A stretch of 64,000 nucleotides of DNA from Nitrososphaerota archaeon. GTDB taxonomy: Archaea; Thermoproteota; Nitrososphaeria; Conexivisphaerales; DTJL01. A program made the translations under genes and the position numbers. The notes under the pieces were generated by a model. That model did not search any database. It was not told the DNA's origin and saw only the letters and a list, made by a program, of their open reading frames with translations. The stretch covers positions 124,001 to 188,000 of the forward strand of contig JAJPJS010000027.1 of NCBI GenBank assembly GCA_021324115.1, read 5' to 3'. Below, piece after piece: positions 7,442 to 15,824 of this stretch (position 1 is the stretch's first letter; each line of letters opens with the position of its first letter).

Positions 7442-8944
7442 TTGGAGAACCTTGGGCAAAAGATGAGTGCTCCGTCGACGTCTTCAGGATTGAAGAACCG
7501 TATATTTGATCCCAGATTCGTCTTCTGGTGGAGCATCGTATGGGGGATAGGCATCATGGCCCTGTCCCCCCTGGTGAACTACATTACTCCGTTGCTGAAT
7601 CCAGCATATGCGAATCAGTGGACCCCCGACATTTATTGGAGGCTGGTCATGTACTGGCACGGTGGAATATTCATACCATGGATTACTGCCCTTGCGGTGC
7701 TCGTTTACGTAGTATTCAAATTGGACTCGATAAAGGGAATCTCGGGTCGACTTCTAAAGGATTCGATTCTAATAGGCGGTTTCGTCGCAGTTCCGGTAGC
7801 AGGTGTCGCAGGATTATTCGATGTTTACGACAACTTCGCGCTCGGGGTACCTCTCTGGACCCAGATCTTTGCATTTCTCATAGGGGATGAAATGGCTGTT
7901 GCTCTAGTACTCGCAATGCTCAACAAACCCAGGCAGTCAGGGAAAGGCTTTAGAAGTGAAGGGCTTGCGTATTATACGGTAATCCTTGCGATCATATCGG
8001 CCATATTTGCTGCAGTGATGGGACACATCGGCGGATGGATATCCTGGTTCGGACCTTGGCCCTCGGTCGTCCCTCAATACATCAACTATACCCTCTATTC
8101 ATCTCTAGGATTTTACAATAGCACAGCTGTAGTCACATTCACCGAAAACGTGGTGGGCTCACATTCACACCTGATGGTTGCCTCCTTGATGGCAGGCGTC
8201 ATCGGTCTTGTCGCCTCATACTTTGGCTACGATAACAGGTGGAAGGGCACATCGAAGGGATTGTCTGCCATTGGGTTTGCCATCATGATAGTCGGTCTTC
8301 TTTCGGCACTCTGGGTTTACATAGTGTCGGGTGTGGGGAATTATGCGATACCCACACTCTTCGAATCCGGGCCGAACGGCATAGCCTTTGATGACATACT
8401 TACGGGTGTTGTGGGGTTTGGTGGACTGTTCGTGCTCGTCGGCCTTCTTCTTTATTCGAAGAACAATACCAACGGAGGGGAAAGGATACTGTTAAGGGAC
8501 CCACTTTTCATCTCGGCAATAGTGGCATGGCTGTTGATATACTTGGTAGTTCCCATCACGGGGTACTACATCGAGCTCAACGAATCCTACTTCAGTGCAG
8601 CAGGTCTGTCGTTTGACCAAGCTTTCACAAGGTTCCACCAAGACTTTGGCTTCTTTGTGTTACCGCCTCTTGTTACACTGGTTCTTGGATTGTTTACGTT
8701 CGGCCTAACCGGAAGGGCGAAGAGAACGGTCGCATATTTACTACTTTCAGGCGAAGTCATAGCTTTTGTGTTCGGAGAAATTTACAGCATGGTGGACCTC
8801 AACACAATCTTTCTGATCATCGCTATATTCGGAGGCCTGCTGATGGGTATAGGTGCGGTAGGGGGCGCGATTTCTGTGGCAGCGCGGCCGCAAAGAGTAG
8901 CGGTAACGATGGCAAGCCAGGTGACAAAATACGAGGGGGCCTGA
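7442..8944 (+). CDS. Polytopic membrane protein with five histidines, possible heme protein related to heme-copper oxidases
   Basis: About 12 predicted membrane helices in 500 residues. Histidines occur only in or near helices: H73 (YWHGG), H195 (GHIGG), H241 and H243 (SHSHLMVA) and H399 (RFHQDFG). This small set suggests heme or metal ligands. The canonical subunit I motif of heme-copper oxidases (HPEVY-type) is not visible, so it is not a standard oxidase subunit. Two genes downstream is heme O synthase, which supports a respiratory role. The TTG start at 7442 has a weak GGATGA element before it; ATG 7463 is in frame. The stop is 12 bp before the next gene. The exact family is not recognised. 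Confidence 0.6.
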   Translation: MENLGQKMSAPSTSSGLKNRIFDPRFVFWWSIVWGIGIMALSPLVNYITPLLNPAYANQWTPDIYWRLVMYWHGGIFIPWITALAVLVYVVFKLDSIKGISGRLLKDSILIGGFVAVPVAGVAGLFDVYDNFALGVPLWTQIFAFLIGDEMAVALVLAMLNKPRQSGKGFRSEGLAYYTVILAIISAIFAAVMGHIGGWISWFGPWPSVVPQYINYTLYSSLGFYNSTAVVTFTENVVGSHSHLMVASLMAGVIGLVASYFGYDNRWKGTSKGLSAIGFAIMIVGLLSALWVYIVSGVGNYAIPTLFESGPNGIAFDDILTGVVGFGGLFVLVGLLLYSKNNTNGGERILLRDPLFISAIVAWLLIYLVVPITGYYIELNESYFSAAGLSFDQAFTRFHQDFGFFVLPPLVTLVLGLFTFGLTGRAKRTVAYLLLSGEVIAFVFGEIYSMVDLNTIFLIIAIFGGLLMGIGAVGGAISVAARPQRVAVTMASQVTKYEGA

Positions 8945-8956
8945 GGTGATGTACAG

Positions 8957-9595
8957 TTGGTCAATTCATCGGTTGCCGGGATTCGAAAGTCAGAGATTGA
9001 ACGCCCGGTTAGGGAGGCTGAAAAACTGTCAGAAACGCTCGGTCTCCCCGAAAAAGTGAAGGATGACGCCAAAGTATTCATCAGCTTTGCCTTGAGTGAG
9101 CACAGGAATCTGCCAATTCTAGCGGTAGCTGCTGCTTCAGTATATGCAGCATGCAGGAAGAACGGAGTTCCAGTCACCATAGGGGAAATAGGCAGATCAA
9201 TGAATCCGAAGGTTGAGCCCAGCAGGATAGCACGTTACTACAAGAGGCTCTACAGCGAGGTCTTCCATGAACAAATGCCTCGGGTCGCGACTGCGGAAAA
9301 ATATGTAGCCAAAATAGCACGCACAGAACATTTGCTTCCTTCGGTCGTCAGCAGTGCTCTGCAATTGATAGCTGAGGCCAAGAAAGCAGGAAACGGATCT
9401 CTGGGAAGGCACCCTGCTGTGGTTGGAGCCGCCGCGTTGTATATCGCAGGTCGGCAGGCTGGTCTTCACATTACCCAGCGGATGGTTACAACAAGCGCCG
9501 GCCTCTCGGACGTAGGCCGTGTCAGGGAAGCGATCAGGTCTCTATGTACAACGGCGGTCGCAAAGCAGGAGGGGAATCCGACAGAAAAGGGGTAG
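8957..9595 (+). CDS. TFB-like transcription factor without zinc ribbon
   Basis: Two cyclin-like repeats of archaeal TFB (about residues 20-105 and 110-205) are clear: AAASVYAACRKNGVPVTIGEI and the second-repeat AAALYIAGRQAG. A full TFB is about 300 residues with an N-terminal zinc ribbon and B-finger/B-reader; here only about 20 residues precede the first repeat and no CxxC is present. It could bind TBP and BRE DNA but should not recruit RNA polymerase in the usual way. The TTG start is decided by a strong Shine-Dalgarno, GAGGTGAT at 8943-8950, six bases upstream. It sits between the membrane protein and heme O synthase in one apparent operon. Confidence 0.8.
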   Translation: MVNSSVAGIRKSEIERPVREAEKLSETLGLPEKVKDDAKVFISFALSEHRNLPILAVAAASVYAACRKNGVPVTIGEIGRSMNPKVEPSRIARYYKRLYSEVFHEQMPRVATAEKYVAKIARTEHLLPSVVSSALQLIAEAKKAGNGSLGRHPAVVGAAALYIAGRQAGLHITQRMVTTSAGLSDVGRVREAIRSLCTTAVAKQEGNPTEKG

Positions 9596-9603
9596 AGTGT
9601 GAA

Positions 9604-10482
9604 TTGCTCCAATCTGCGAAGAAGGTAGAGAACTATGTCGAGATGATAAAACCGAAAGTGGTTCTTCTTTTGTTAATGACAGGCATCGCAGGAATGCTTG
9701 TTGCCTACAGAAGCATCGGAGTAACTCCGTCCCCGACGTATCTTTTCATTGGAAGCATCGCTCTCTTCCTAGGGTCGTCCGGTGCTGAGGCTATTACAAA
9801 TTACCATGACAGGGACATAGACTCCATAATGGAGCGAACGAAGAAAAGACCCATACCGTCTGGAAGAGTTGGGGCAAAAGGGGCACTCTTGTTTGGAATC
9901 ATTGCCTCTGCAGTTTCGGTCATCATTTCACTCTGGTTCAACTGGCTGGCTGCGCTTTTTATGTCAATCGGACTATTTGATAATGTAGTAGTATACTCCT
10001 TCTGGCTCAAGAGAAGAAACTGGTCATCTGTCATTTTCGGGGGCATATCGGGAGGAATGCCAGTACTCGTGGGTTATTCGGCAATCGCAGGTACGATCTC
10101 CTGGGTTGCTGTTTTCATGGCTACCCTGGTGGTGGTATGGATTCCTATACACATCTGGAGCCTAGCAATAGCTGAAGCAGAAGATTACAAACTTGCTGGT
10201 ATACCCACACTGCCAGAAACCTTCGGACTTCAAGTCGCGTTCAAGTGCGTAGTTGCCTCCAGCATCATCCTTGTTTCATTTGGGGTTGCAGTGTTCTGGC
10301 TTGCAACCATGAGCCCGTATCTAATTGCCATTGGCTCTTTGGCCGGAGCCGCAGTGGCAGGATATGCGGTCAAGCTTGGTCTGGCCAAAAATAAGAGGGT
10401 GGCTCGGAACCTTTTCAAAATCTCAAGTCCATACCTTCTCCTGGTTTTTGTTCTTGTTCTGGTTGGTGTATGGTATGCTTGA
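9604..10482 (+). CDS. ctaB: Heme O synthase (protoheme IX farnesyltransferase)
   Basis: UbiA-superfamily membrane prenyltransferase that adds a farnesyl-type group to heme B, giving heme O for terminal oxidases. It has about 8-9 membrane helices. The first Asp-rich motif NxxDxxxD is at N66, D69 and D73 (NYHDRDID) with the typical KRPIPSG following, and the second motif reads EDYKLAGIPTLP. TTG 9604 gives a family-like N-terminus nine bases after the TFB stop; ATG 9544 would add 20 residues overlapping TFB. Its presence implies a heme O- or A-containing oxidase, most simply connected to the histidine-bearing membrane protein two genes upstream. Confidence 0.85.
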   Translation: MLQSAKKVENYVEMIKPKVVLLLLMTGIAGMLVAYRSIGVTPSPTYLFIGSIALFLGSSGAEAITNYHDRDIDSIMERTKKRPIPSGRVGAKGALLFGIIASAVSVIISLWFNWLAALFMSIGLFDNVVVYSFWLKRRNWSSVIFGGISGGMPVLVGYSAIAGTISWVAVFMATLVVVWIPIHIWSLAIAEAEDYKLAGIPTLPETFGLQVAFKCVVASSIILVSFGVAVFWLATMSPYLIAIGSLAGAAVAGYAVKLGLAKNKRVARNLFKISSPYLLLVFVLVLVGVWYA

Positions 10483-10752
10483 AGCCAGGGAAACTTGCTT
10501 TAATACAGCATACAACCGGGTGAAAAAATGTATCTGAGTAGGTGCCACAGTTTTTGCGGAGTTATCGGAATGAGGAAAGAAAAGGGCTTCCCTGGATTAT
10601 CTAATGTATCACAGAAAATCGCACCGTTTGTTCGATCCATTGCTTATTCATTGATATCGAGCTTTCTCAGGTGGAGACGGCCGGTTGTGACCTCCGGCCC
10701 AGCATTGGTACATCGTGAACCAACATGATTTCATTCATAGATGAAGGCTAAT
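10483..10752. other. Intergenic region, no supported gene
   Basis: This 270-base gap separates heme O synthase from the convergent MFS gene. A 66-codon frame (10528-10728) is present but has no family-like content, start signal or promoter at the right distance. No tRNA-like T-loop or CRISPR repeat was seen. Confidence 0.5.
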
Positions 10753-12036
10753 TTATTCTCTTTCTTTCAGGAGCAGGTAAAACACGCCGCCACCGATAAC
10801 CTGCAGCAATCCACCTATCTCCAGGGGAAGGTCCTGCATCACTTCAAGCAGATAACCTCCTATTGATGAAGAACCCAGCGCGATTCTGTTGGCCACGGCA
10901 GTCAGACTCGTAGCTGCGCCCATCTCCTCTGAGCCCACGCCCCCTATCGTAACGGCGGACCTATTCGGGGCACCAATGCCTGCAGAAAGACCCCTCAGTA
11001 CGTACAGCACGCTGGCGAACCCACCTCCTAAGGGAAGGGCCATCATGATGAGCAGAACACCATTCAAAGCGCGGGAGGCTGCGGCAAGGACGACCTGACT
11101 CCCAAACCTAGCAAATCTGTGCGCTTCCAGTGAGGCAAAGGCGGACACCGCAGACGAAGCTGTGTAAACAACCGAGATCGTGCTCGGCGTAAAGTGATAG
11201 GCCAATTCGAACCAAAGGGGAAGTAGCGGTACGGCCATTCCTATGCCCAATCCGCTTATGAAATTTGACATGGAAATTTTGGTGACGAATTTTCCGCTTT
11301 CCTTCGACAAAATTGCGCCTACCTTATGGTGCTTCGGCTCAGAAATGAAAAGTATGGAAACGAGACTGCAAACAGATATGGCCGAAGAGAGCGCGTACAG
11401 CACCCTGAATGCTCCAGCGTTACCATAATCCGCGACCAAAACACCGTGAAGGGCCAGCATGGCGCTTCCGGCAATTGAAAATATCCCTCCCACGAAGGTG
11501 AGTCTTCCGATACGGCGCACACGTTCGCTACTTTCCGGAAAAAGCCGGCCCACGAGAGCTGTTGACCCGGGTCCAAATCCACCTCTCAACCCTCCACCAC
11601 CCTGACCACCGAACCCACCAATCGTTGCTGCAAGGACGATTATTCCGAGACCATTGCCCAGAGCGAGCATCAGGGTGGAAATTGAAAAAAGAACGTCCAC
11701 GATGATGAGCACAACTTTGTAGCCCTTTCTGTCGCCGATTATGCCATACAGAATTAGCAGAAACACGGTCGCAAGCGTCATCGCGAGAAAGCTGAGCCCG
11801 ATTATAACAGGGCCATAACCTAGAGCGGACATAAAGAGCGGGAGTGCAAGGGTGGAAAATGCGACTGAAACGCTCCTGAACGCTCTGGAGGTTGCCAGAA
11901 ATAGAAAGCTCCTGTTGGAGGACTCCGGGGAGGAGGCTAACGAAGGTTCTCCGTTATTTTTCATCTTGACACTGTCCTCCTGCCGAATTGCCTCTGATCG
12001 AAGGATGTTCTCGATTGAGGCATATTTGCCAGCCAC
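10753..12036 (-). CDS. MFS transporter
   Basis: Major facilitator family protein, 427 residues with about 12 membrane helices and a central cytoplasmic loop. The loop-2 motif GDRKGYK (near residue 100) is the MFS motif A. A Gly-rich stretch (GGFGGQGGGGLRGGFGPGS) lies at about residues 140-158. GTG 12036 gives 24 residues before an ATG (MKNNGEP) which may be the true start, since the longer N-terminus is polar and unremarkable. It probably exports a small molecule; the substrate cannot be read from sequence. It is transcribed alone, convergent with ctaB. Confidence 0.8.
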   Translation of the reverse strand: MAGKYASIENILRSEAIRQEDSVKMKNNGEPSLASSPESSNRSFLFLATSRAFRSVSVAFSTLALPLFMSALGYGPVIIGLSFLAMTLATVFLLILYGIIGDRKGYKVVLIIVDVLFSISTLMLALGNGLGIIVLAATIGGFGGQGGGGLRGGFGPGSTALVGRLFPESSERVRRIGRLTFVGGIFSIAGSAMLALHGVLVADYGNAGAFRVLYALSSAISVCSLVSILFISEPKHHKVGAILSKESGKFVTKISMSNFISGLGIGMAVPLLPLWFELAYHFTPSTISVVYTASSAVSAFASLEAHRFARFGSQVVLAAASRALNGVLLIMMALPLGGGFASVLYVLRGLSAGIGAPNRSAVTIGGVGSEEMGAATSLTAVANRIALGSSSIGGYLLEVMQDLPLEIGGLLQVIGGGVFYLLLKERE

Positions 12037-12178
12037 TAGAGAACATCTCTATGAATGTTGCGAAACAAGCGGTGCCCGCGTGATGTTATAGATGCCATCT
12101 TGCTGAATCTAGATCGAGGCTATGCCTACTCAAGTCCTTCAGCACGATTTAAATTGAACCCAGCTTTGGGGCTTCGAC

Positions 12179-12661
12179 ATGATAAATAGAAAGGTGGCCG
12201 CCGCAGCGTTGCTAATTGTTGTGTTGGTAGCTGGGGTGTCATTATACAGCTACCATGAATCCATGAAGAATGCGGCTTCGGGCGGGTCTGCCGTCAGGAG
12301 CGGGAAATCCAAGGAAGTACCACTGGGAGACGGCAATCTACAGACCGATTTTGTGAATGTATCATCCAATCTTGTGATTACGAAGAACCAGAACGTGCTC
12401 GAGACCTCCGGCTTCCTCGTTACTGCAAATGGGACTCCCGTTTCAGGAGCAACCATTTACCTGACATGCCAGACCCAGTTCCTCACCTGCGGTAGCGGCA
12501 CTTCCATAACCGCATCAAATGGAAGCTTCGTTTCCGCGATCCCCGTACAGGCTGCATGCGGCGAAGAAGTGATGGTTCAGGTCGGTTACCAGGGCAACGC
12601 CATCTATGCGCCATATGGACAAAATTACGTCGCGCAGAGTCCGTGCCTGACGCCGGGCTAG
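12179..12661 (+). CDS. Membrane-anchored extracellular protein
   Basis: A 160-residue protein with an N-terminal hydrophobic segment (about residues 6-25), then an extracellular part containing a GTPVSGATIYL segment like the beta-sandwich repeats of carboxypeptidase-regulatory or Big-type domains. Four cysteines (CQTQFLTC, AACG, SPC) could form disulfides outside the cell. The ATG is about 28 bases after a TTTAAATT element, so the transcript is probably leaderless. Function unknown; possibly a surface adhesion or envelope protein. Confidence 0.6.
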   Translation: MINRKVAAAALLIVVLVAGVSLYSYHESMKNAASGGSAVRSGKSKEVPLGDGNLQTDFVNVSSNLVITKNQNVLETSGFLVTANGTPVSGATIYLTCQTQFLTCGSGTSITASNGSFVSAIPVQAACGEEVMVQVGYQGNAIYAPYGQNYVAQSPCLTPG

Positions 12662-12756
12662 CATACTTTCTTAACCGCCAAAAATATTTTAATTTGTCAT
12701 GTGTGATAAGCAATAGCTCCGTAAGGCGTAAATAACCTCGTTAGAGATAAAAACGC

Positions 12757-13005
12757 ATGCCAGGAGAAAAGGAAGGCGGAAGTGCGCAGAGAGGTTTGTT
12801 CGAGGGATTAATCGAGGCTCTTGCCGACAAGCATTCACAGGTGGATGTAAATTTCCAGTCTGTGAGCCTAAGGGTTCCAGGAATGCAGCTTGGGATTGAA
12901 CTGAACGGACTTGTGACGGTATCGGTACACATGCGAGACCTGACAGACGAGGAAAAGAAGTCTTCAGCTGCCAGAAATGTGTCCGTCATGTCAAAGGCGC
13001 AGTAG
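12757..13005 (+). CDS. Small hypothetical protein, 82 residues
   Basis: Not recognised. The predicted protein is soluble, with an N-terminal helix, a beta-rich middle (VDVNFQSVSLRVPGMQLGIEL) and a charged DLTDEEKK stretch. It has no cysteine or membrane segment. An A/T-rich TATA-like element lies at about 12678-12690, giving a leader of some tens of bases. The opposite strand is open over the same region, but its product is low-complexity and less protein-like. Coding is moderately likely. Confidence 0.45.
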   Translation: MPGEKEGGSAQRGLFEGLIEALADKHSQVDVNFQSVSLRVPGMQLGIELNGLVTVSVHMRDLTDEEKKSSAARNVSVMSKAQ

Positions 13006-13034
13006 AATACATATAATCAATCTCAAGTGTTTCA

Positions 13035-13418
13035 TTAACGAAACAGTTCCGCGAGGTTCTTTAGTCTACGCGGGTTCAGGCTGATGTAACCAGTGAGTCT
13101 GGACACTCCATATCCAAGGGAAGCGATGTTCTCACCCCGCTCGCTCAGGGTAAGTTTCCAACCAATGCCATGGAGGCCCTTTGCCGTCCTCTCTGCATCC
13201 AAAATTGAACCTGCTTCTTTTCTCAGCGAGTGTCCCCCCTCGAGGAGGGTAGACAAATTAACTCCTAGTTCTGTTAGGCTGGGTAGCTCAAGGTCTATCC
13301 TTCTCTCCGTTGCCTCTATGGCTAAGACAGAAGAACCATTTGCAGAAATGATTATACTTCCTGATTCCAAGAAGCCAAGCAGATTCAGTCCACGGACGAT
13401 GTCCCTTTGTTCCGGCAC
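13035..13418 (-). CDS. Hypothetical protein, 127 residues, start uncertain
   Basis: Not recognised. The protein has alternating beta/alpha character (LGFLESGSIIISANGSSVLAI, then a helix, then GYGVSRLTGYISLNPRRLKNLAELF). The annotated start is GTG 13418. The frame stays open and protein-like for about 20 codons upstream (RGIILDWKVQSAD) without ATG, GTG or TTG until a stop, so the real N-terminus may use a rare start or lie behind a frameshift. The plus-strand frame across it is rich in Ser, Pro and Arg and looks like a shadow. Confidence 0.45.
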   Translation of the reverse strand: MPEQRDIVRGLNLLGFLESGSIIISANGSSVLAIEATERRIDLELPSLTELGVNLSTLLEGGHSLRKEAGSILDAERTAKGLHGIGWKLTLSERGENIASLGYGVSRLTGYISLNPRRLKNLAELFR

Positions 13419-13618
13419 GTCTGCAGACTGGACCTTCCAGTCTAAAATGATTCCTCGACTTTCTTTGAAAATGAGTTAGACACGGCCAAACCTCGGGTAG
13501 CTCCATTGGACAAATGGGCTTCCTGAAAATAAATCATAATTTTCATAGCTGGAAGATGTATCTCGTAGTTCTGCTTTACGTCACGTTCTCCTAAATCGTA
13601 TGGAACGATAGAACCTAT

Positions 13619-13629
13619 GTTTATATAAG
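13619..13629 (+). promoter_or_regulatory. TATA box for surface protein gene
   Basis: TTTATATAAGC centred near 13624, about 31 bases before the TTG start at 13655. This fits an archaeal promoter making a leaderless transcript and supports the non-ATG start. Confidence 0.6.
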
Positions 13630-13654
13630 CGCATATTTCAGTCCGGCCTGTTCT

Positions 13655-15058
13655 TTGAATTTGCAAAAGAGCGTTCTTTTACTGGTGTTTGTAATTTTGT
13701 CTTCCGTCTTCAGCATCGGCTTTCCCTCACCACTGTATGTACATGGGCAAACCGGCACGGGCCAGACGCCCACCTGGATTGCTTCGGGCGCCTACATGAA
13801 TTACAGTGTAGGTTTCAATGCCCAGGCCAGCTTCACGCTCAGCAATGGGAGCAAAATTTCCTTTTCTGAATCTGTAACCGGCACGTACAAAGTCGTGATT
13901 GAGTCGGTTTCAAACGGATATGCGAATGTCACTACGATTCCGAATGTAAGAATAAAAGGTTCATTAACATCGATCAACGGCACAACCTCGAGTTCCCAGA
14001 GCGCAGCGACGCCGGCCAACGCAACATCGAGCAAGCTTGTTCCACTCGGCCAGCTGAGTTTGAATAATGTGACAGAGGGGCTCTTGAGCAGCGTAAATTC
14101 TTCGTTCCTCTTTTCACCTACTTTGAATGCTACAGAGACGACCTCCCCTGCATCATCCTACGTTTTTCAAGGTTCGACCATAACCGTGCTGGAACTCAAG
14201 TCCTCGATAAGAGCAACTGCTCCGGTGCCGTCCTCTGCGGGGGTAAGCGGTTCTTACACGGTAACCGGTAGCTCGGACATTGTGGTGAGTCTGGCGAATC
14301 AAGTTCCGCTAAAAGTTTCCATTCAGCTTCAGGGGAGCGCATCGATTCAGACGTTGCAACCAACCCAGGGCTCACCTTCGAGCGGCACAGGTGGTGGCTC
14401 TCTTCAGGTGAATATAGGTTTGCTCAGCACGAATGTTGACCTGTCGACCGGCAACAGTCAGCAGGCCACGATACCGGTCCCATCATACTCCGCATCTGTT
14501 TATGTTGTATCTAATTCTACGATTAAAAGTGCTTCAACAAACGGGAATGAACTTGTTGTCAACGTGACCGGTCCTACAGGCACCACCGGGGTGCTCGATG
14601 TAATAATCTCAATGGGCTTGATGCATAATGCGGGCATTACGAATCTCAACCAGATCGGGGTCAGCGTGGACGGTCAACCATACTCAAACTATACCATCAC
14701 CTCACTGGGAGGAAATGTTGTACTGATGGTATACTACCACCACAGCTCACATGCAATAACTGTGACGCTCGGAAGCGCAAACCTGGGTTCGAATCAAGGC
14801 ACACTCAGCTATGTAGTGGGGGGGCCAACCGGGACGGGAACAGGGGGAACAACGGGTACAACCCCCTCGCAGGGAAGCCCCTTCTCATGGCTGTTCGTCC
14901 TACCCATAGTCGCGGTACTGATCGTAGTTGTGCTATTGCTCATGGTAAGGAGTCGTTCGAAACAGGGGCGCCCTTCTGCTTCTCCCTCCGCCCCGGTTGC
15001 CGGTTCGGAAGGAGAAACTCAGAATCCTCCAAATCCAGCTTCGGCCATGCAGGCGTGA
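13655..15058 (+). CDS. Secreted Ser/Thr-rich surface protein with C-terminal membrane anchor
   Basis: 467 residues: an N-terminal signal sequence (about residues 6-28), a long extracellular region rich in Ser, Thr, Gly and Asn with many potential N-glycosylation sequons, a Gly/Thr-rich linker (about residues 395-410), one membrane helix (LFVLPIVAVLIVVVLLLMV) and a short basic-polar tail. The layout resembles archaeal surface glycoproteins, but I recognise no named domain. The TTG start is supported by the TATA box about 31 bases upstream. The ABC ATPase begins three bases after its stop, so the two are probably co-transcribed; the surface protein may be a partner of that transporter. Confidence 0.65.
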   Translation: MNLQKSVLLLVFVILSSVFSIGFPSPLYVHGQTGTGQTPTWIASGAYMNYSVGFNAQASFTLSNGSKISFSESVTGTYKVVIESVSNGYANVTTIPNVRIKGSLTSINGTTSSSQSAATPANATSSKLVPLGQLSLNNVTEGLLSSVNSSFLFSPTLNATETTSPASSYVFQGSTITVLELKSSIRATAPVPSSAGVSGSYTVTGSSDIVVSLANQVPLKVSIQLQGSASIQTLQPTQGSPSSGTGGGSLQVNIGLLSTNVDLSTGNSQQATIPVPSYSASVYVVSNSTIKSASTNGNELVVNVTGPTGTTGVLDVIISMGLMHNAGITNLNQIGVSVDGQPYSNYTITSLGGNVVLMVYYHHSSHAITVTLGSANLGSNQGTLSYVVGGPTGTGTGGTTGTTPSQGSPFSWLFVLPIVAVLIVVVLLLMVRSRSKQGRPSASPSAPVAGSEGETQNPPNPASAMQA

Positions 15059-15061
15059 AGG

Positions 15062-15742
15062 TTGAGCCAGAATACTCTGATCCTCAAACACATCAAGAAA
15101 CATTACAACAATGAAAATGAGATGCGGGAAGTACTCTGTGACATCAGCTCCGAATTTGAATCAGGCAGCCTGCATGCCATATTCGGCCATTCGGGTTCCG
15201 GGAAGACGACTCTGATCAACATCATCGCCGGACTGGACAGGCCTGATGGAGGAGAAGTATGGATGGGCGACAGAAGGCTGGACACTCTTGGACCCGCTGA
15301 ACTTGCGCTACTTCGAGCAAAATCCATGGGAATCATATTTCAGAGTCCAAGTCTTGTGGAACATCTGACTGTTCTGGAAAATGTTATTCTGCCGGTGCTC
15401 ATGTATCAGAGAAAGGCAGACAGGAATCTCGCGCTATCACTACTTGAGAGGTTGAACATGCGAGGAAAGGCCGACAGATTTCCTTCAAAGCTTTCGGAGG
15501 GTGAGAGAAGAAGAGTTTCCGTTGCCAGGGGCCTCATCTCCAGTCCTCAGCTGCTCCTGGCAGACGAGCCGACTGCAAATGTCGATGAGGCCACGGGTTC
15601 GATGATTATTGACCTTTTCAAAGACCAATCAAGAAGCGGGTCATGCATAGTGATGGCGACCCATGACCGGAATGTGCTGGAGGATGCCGACAGGGCGTTC
15701 TGGCTGGAATCTGGCAGACTCGATTCGCTTCATCCGGCTTGA
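15062..15742 (+). CDS. ABC transporter ATPase, LolD/MacB type
   Basis: Single nucleotide-binding domain, 226 residues. Walker A is GHSGSGKTT (about residues 41-49), signature LSEGERRRVSVA, Walker B LLLADEPTANVD, and the H-loop histidine is present (MATHD). This type usually partners an FtsX/MacB permease driving export or lipoprotein movement. A fitting permease lies tail to tail on the other strand (15825-17012). TTG 15062 follows the surface-protein stop (15056-15058) by three bases. Family certain, cargo unknown. Confidence 0.85.
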   Translation: MSQNTLILKHIKKHYNNENEMREVLCDISSEFESGSLHAIFGHSGSGKTTLINIIAGLDRPDGGEVWMGDRRLDTLGPAELALLRAKSMGIIFQSPSLVEHLTVLENVILPVLMYQRKADRNLALSLLERLNMRGKADRFPSKLSEGERRRVSVARGLISSPQLLLADEPTANVDEATGSMIIDLFKDQSRSGSCIVMATHDRNVLEDADRAFWLESGRLDSLHPA

Positions 15743-15824
15743 TAACCCCCATGATCGTGGTGTGATGGTATGTTGTTTCTGTGATATGGTCCGATGGAGC
15801 TCTTCTATGGCTGAGAATGGTAAA

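Noticed and set aside
7442-8944. Calling this protein cytochrome oxidase subunit I
   Set aside because: The canonical histidine and HPEVY-type motifs are absent; the heme link rests on context only.
13093-13479. 128-codon plus-strand frame opposite 13035-13418
   Set aside because: Ser/Pro/Arg-rich, no secondary-structure pattern; the minus strand is more protein-like.
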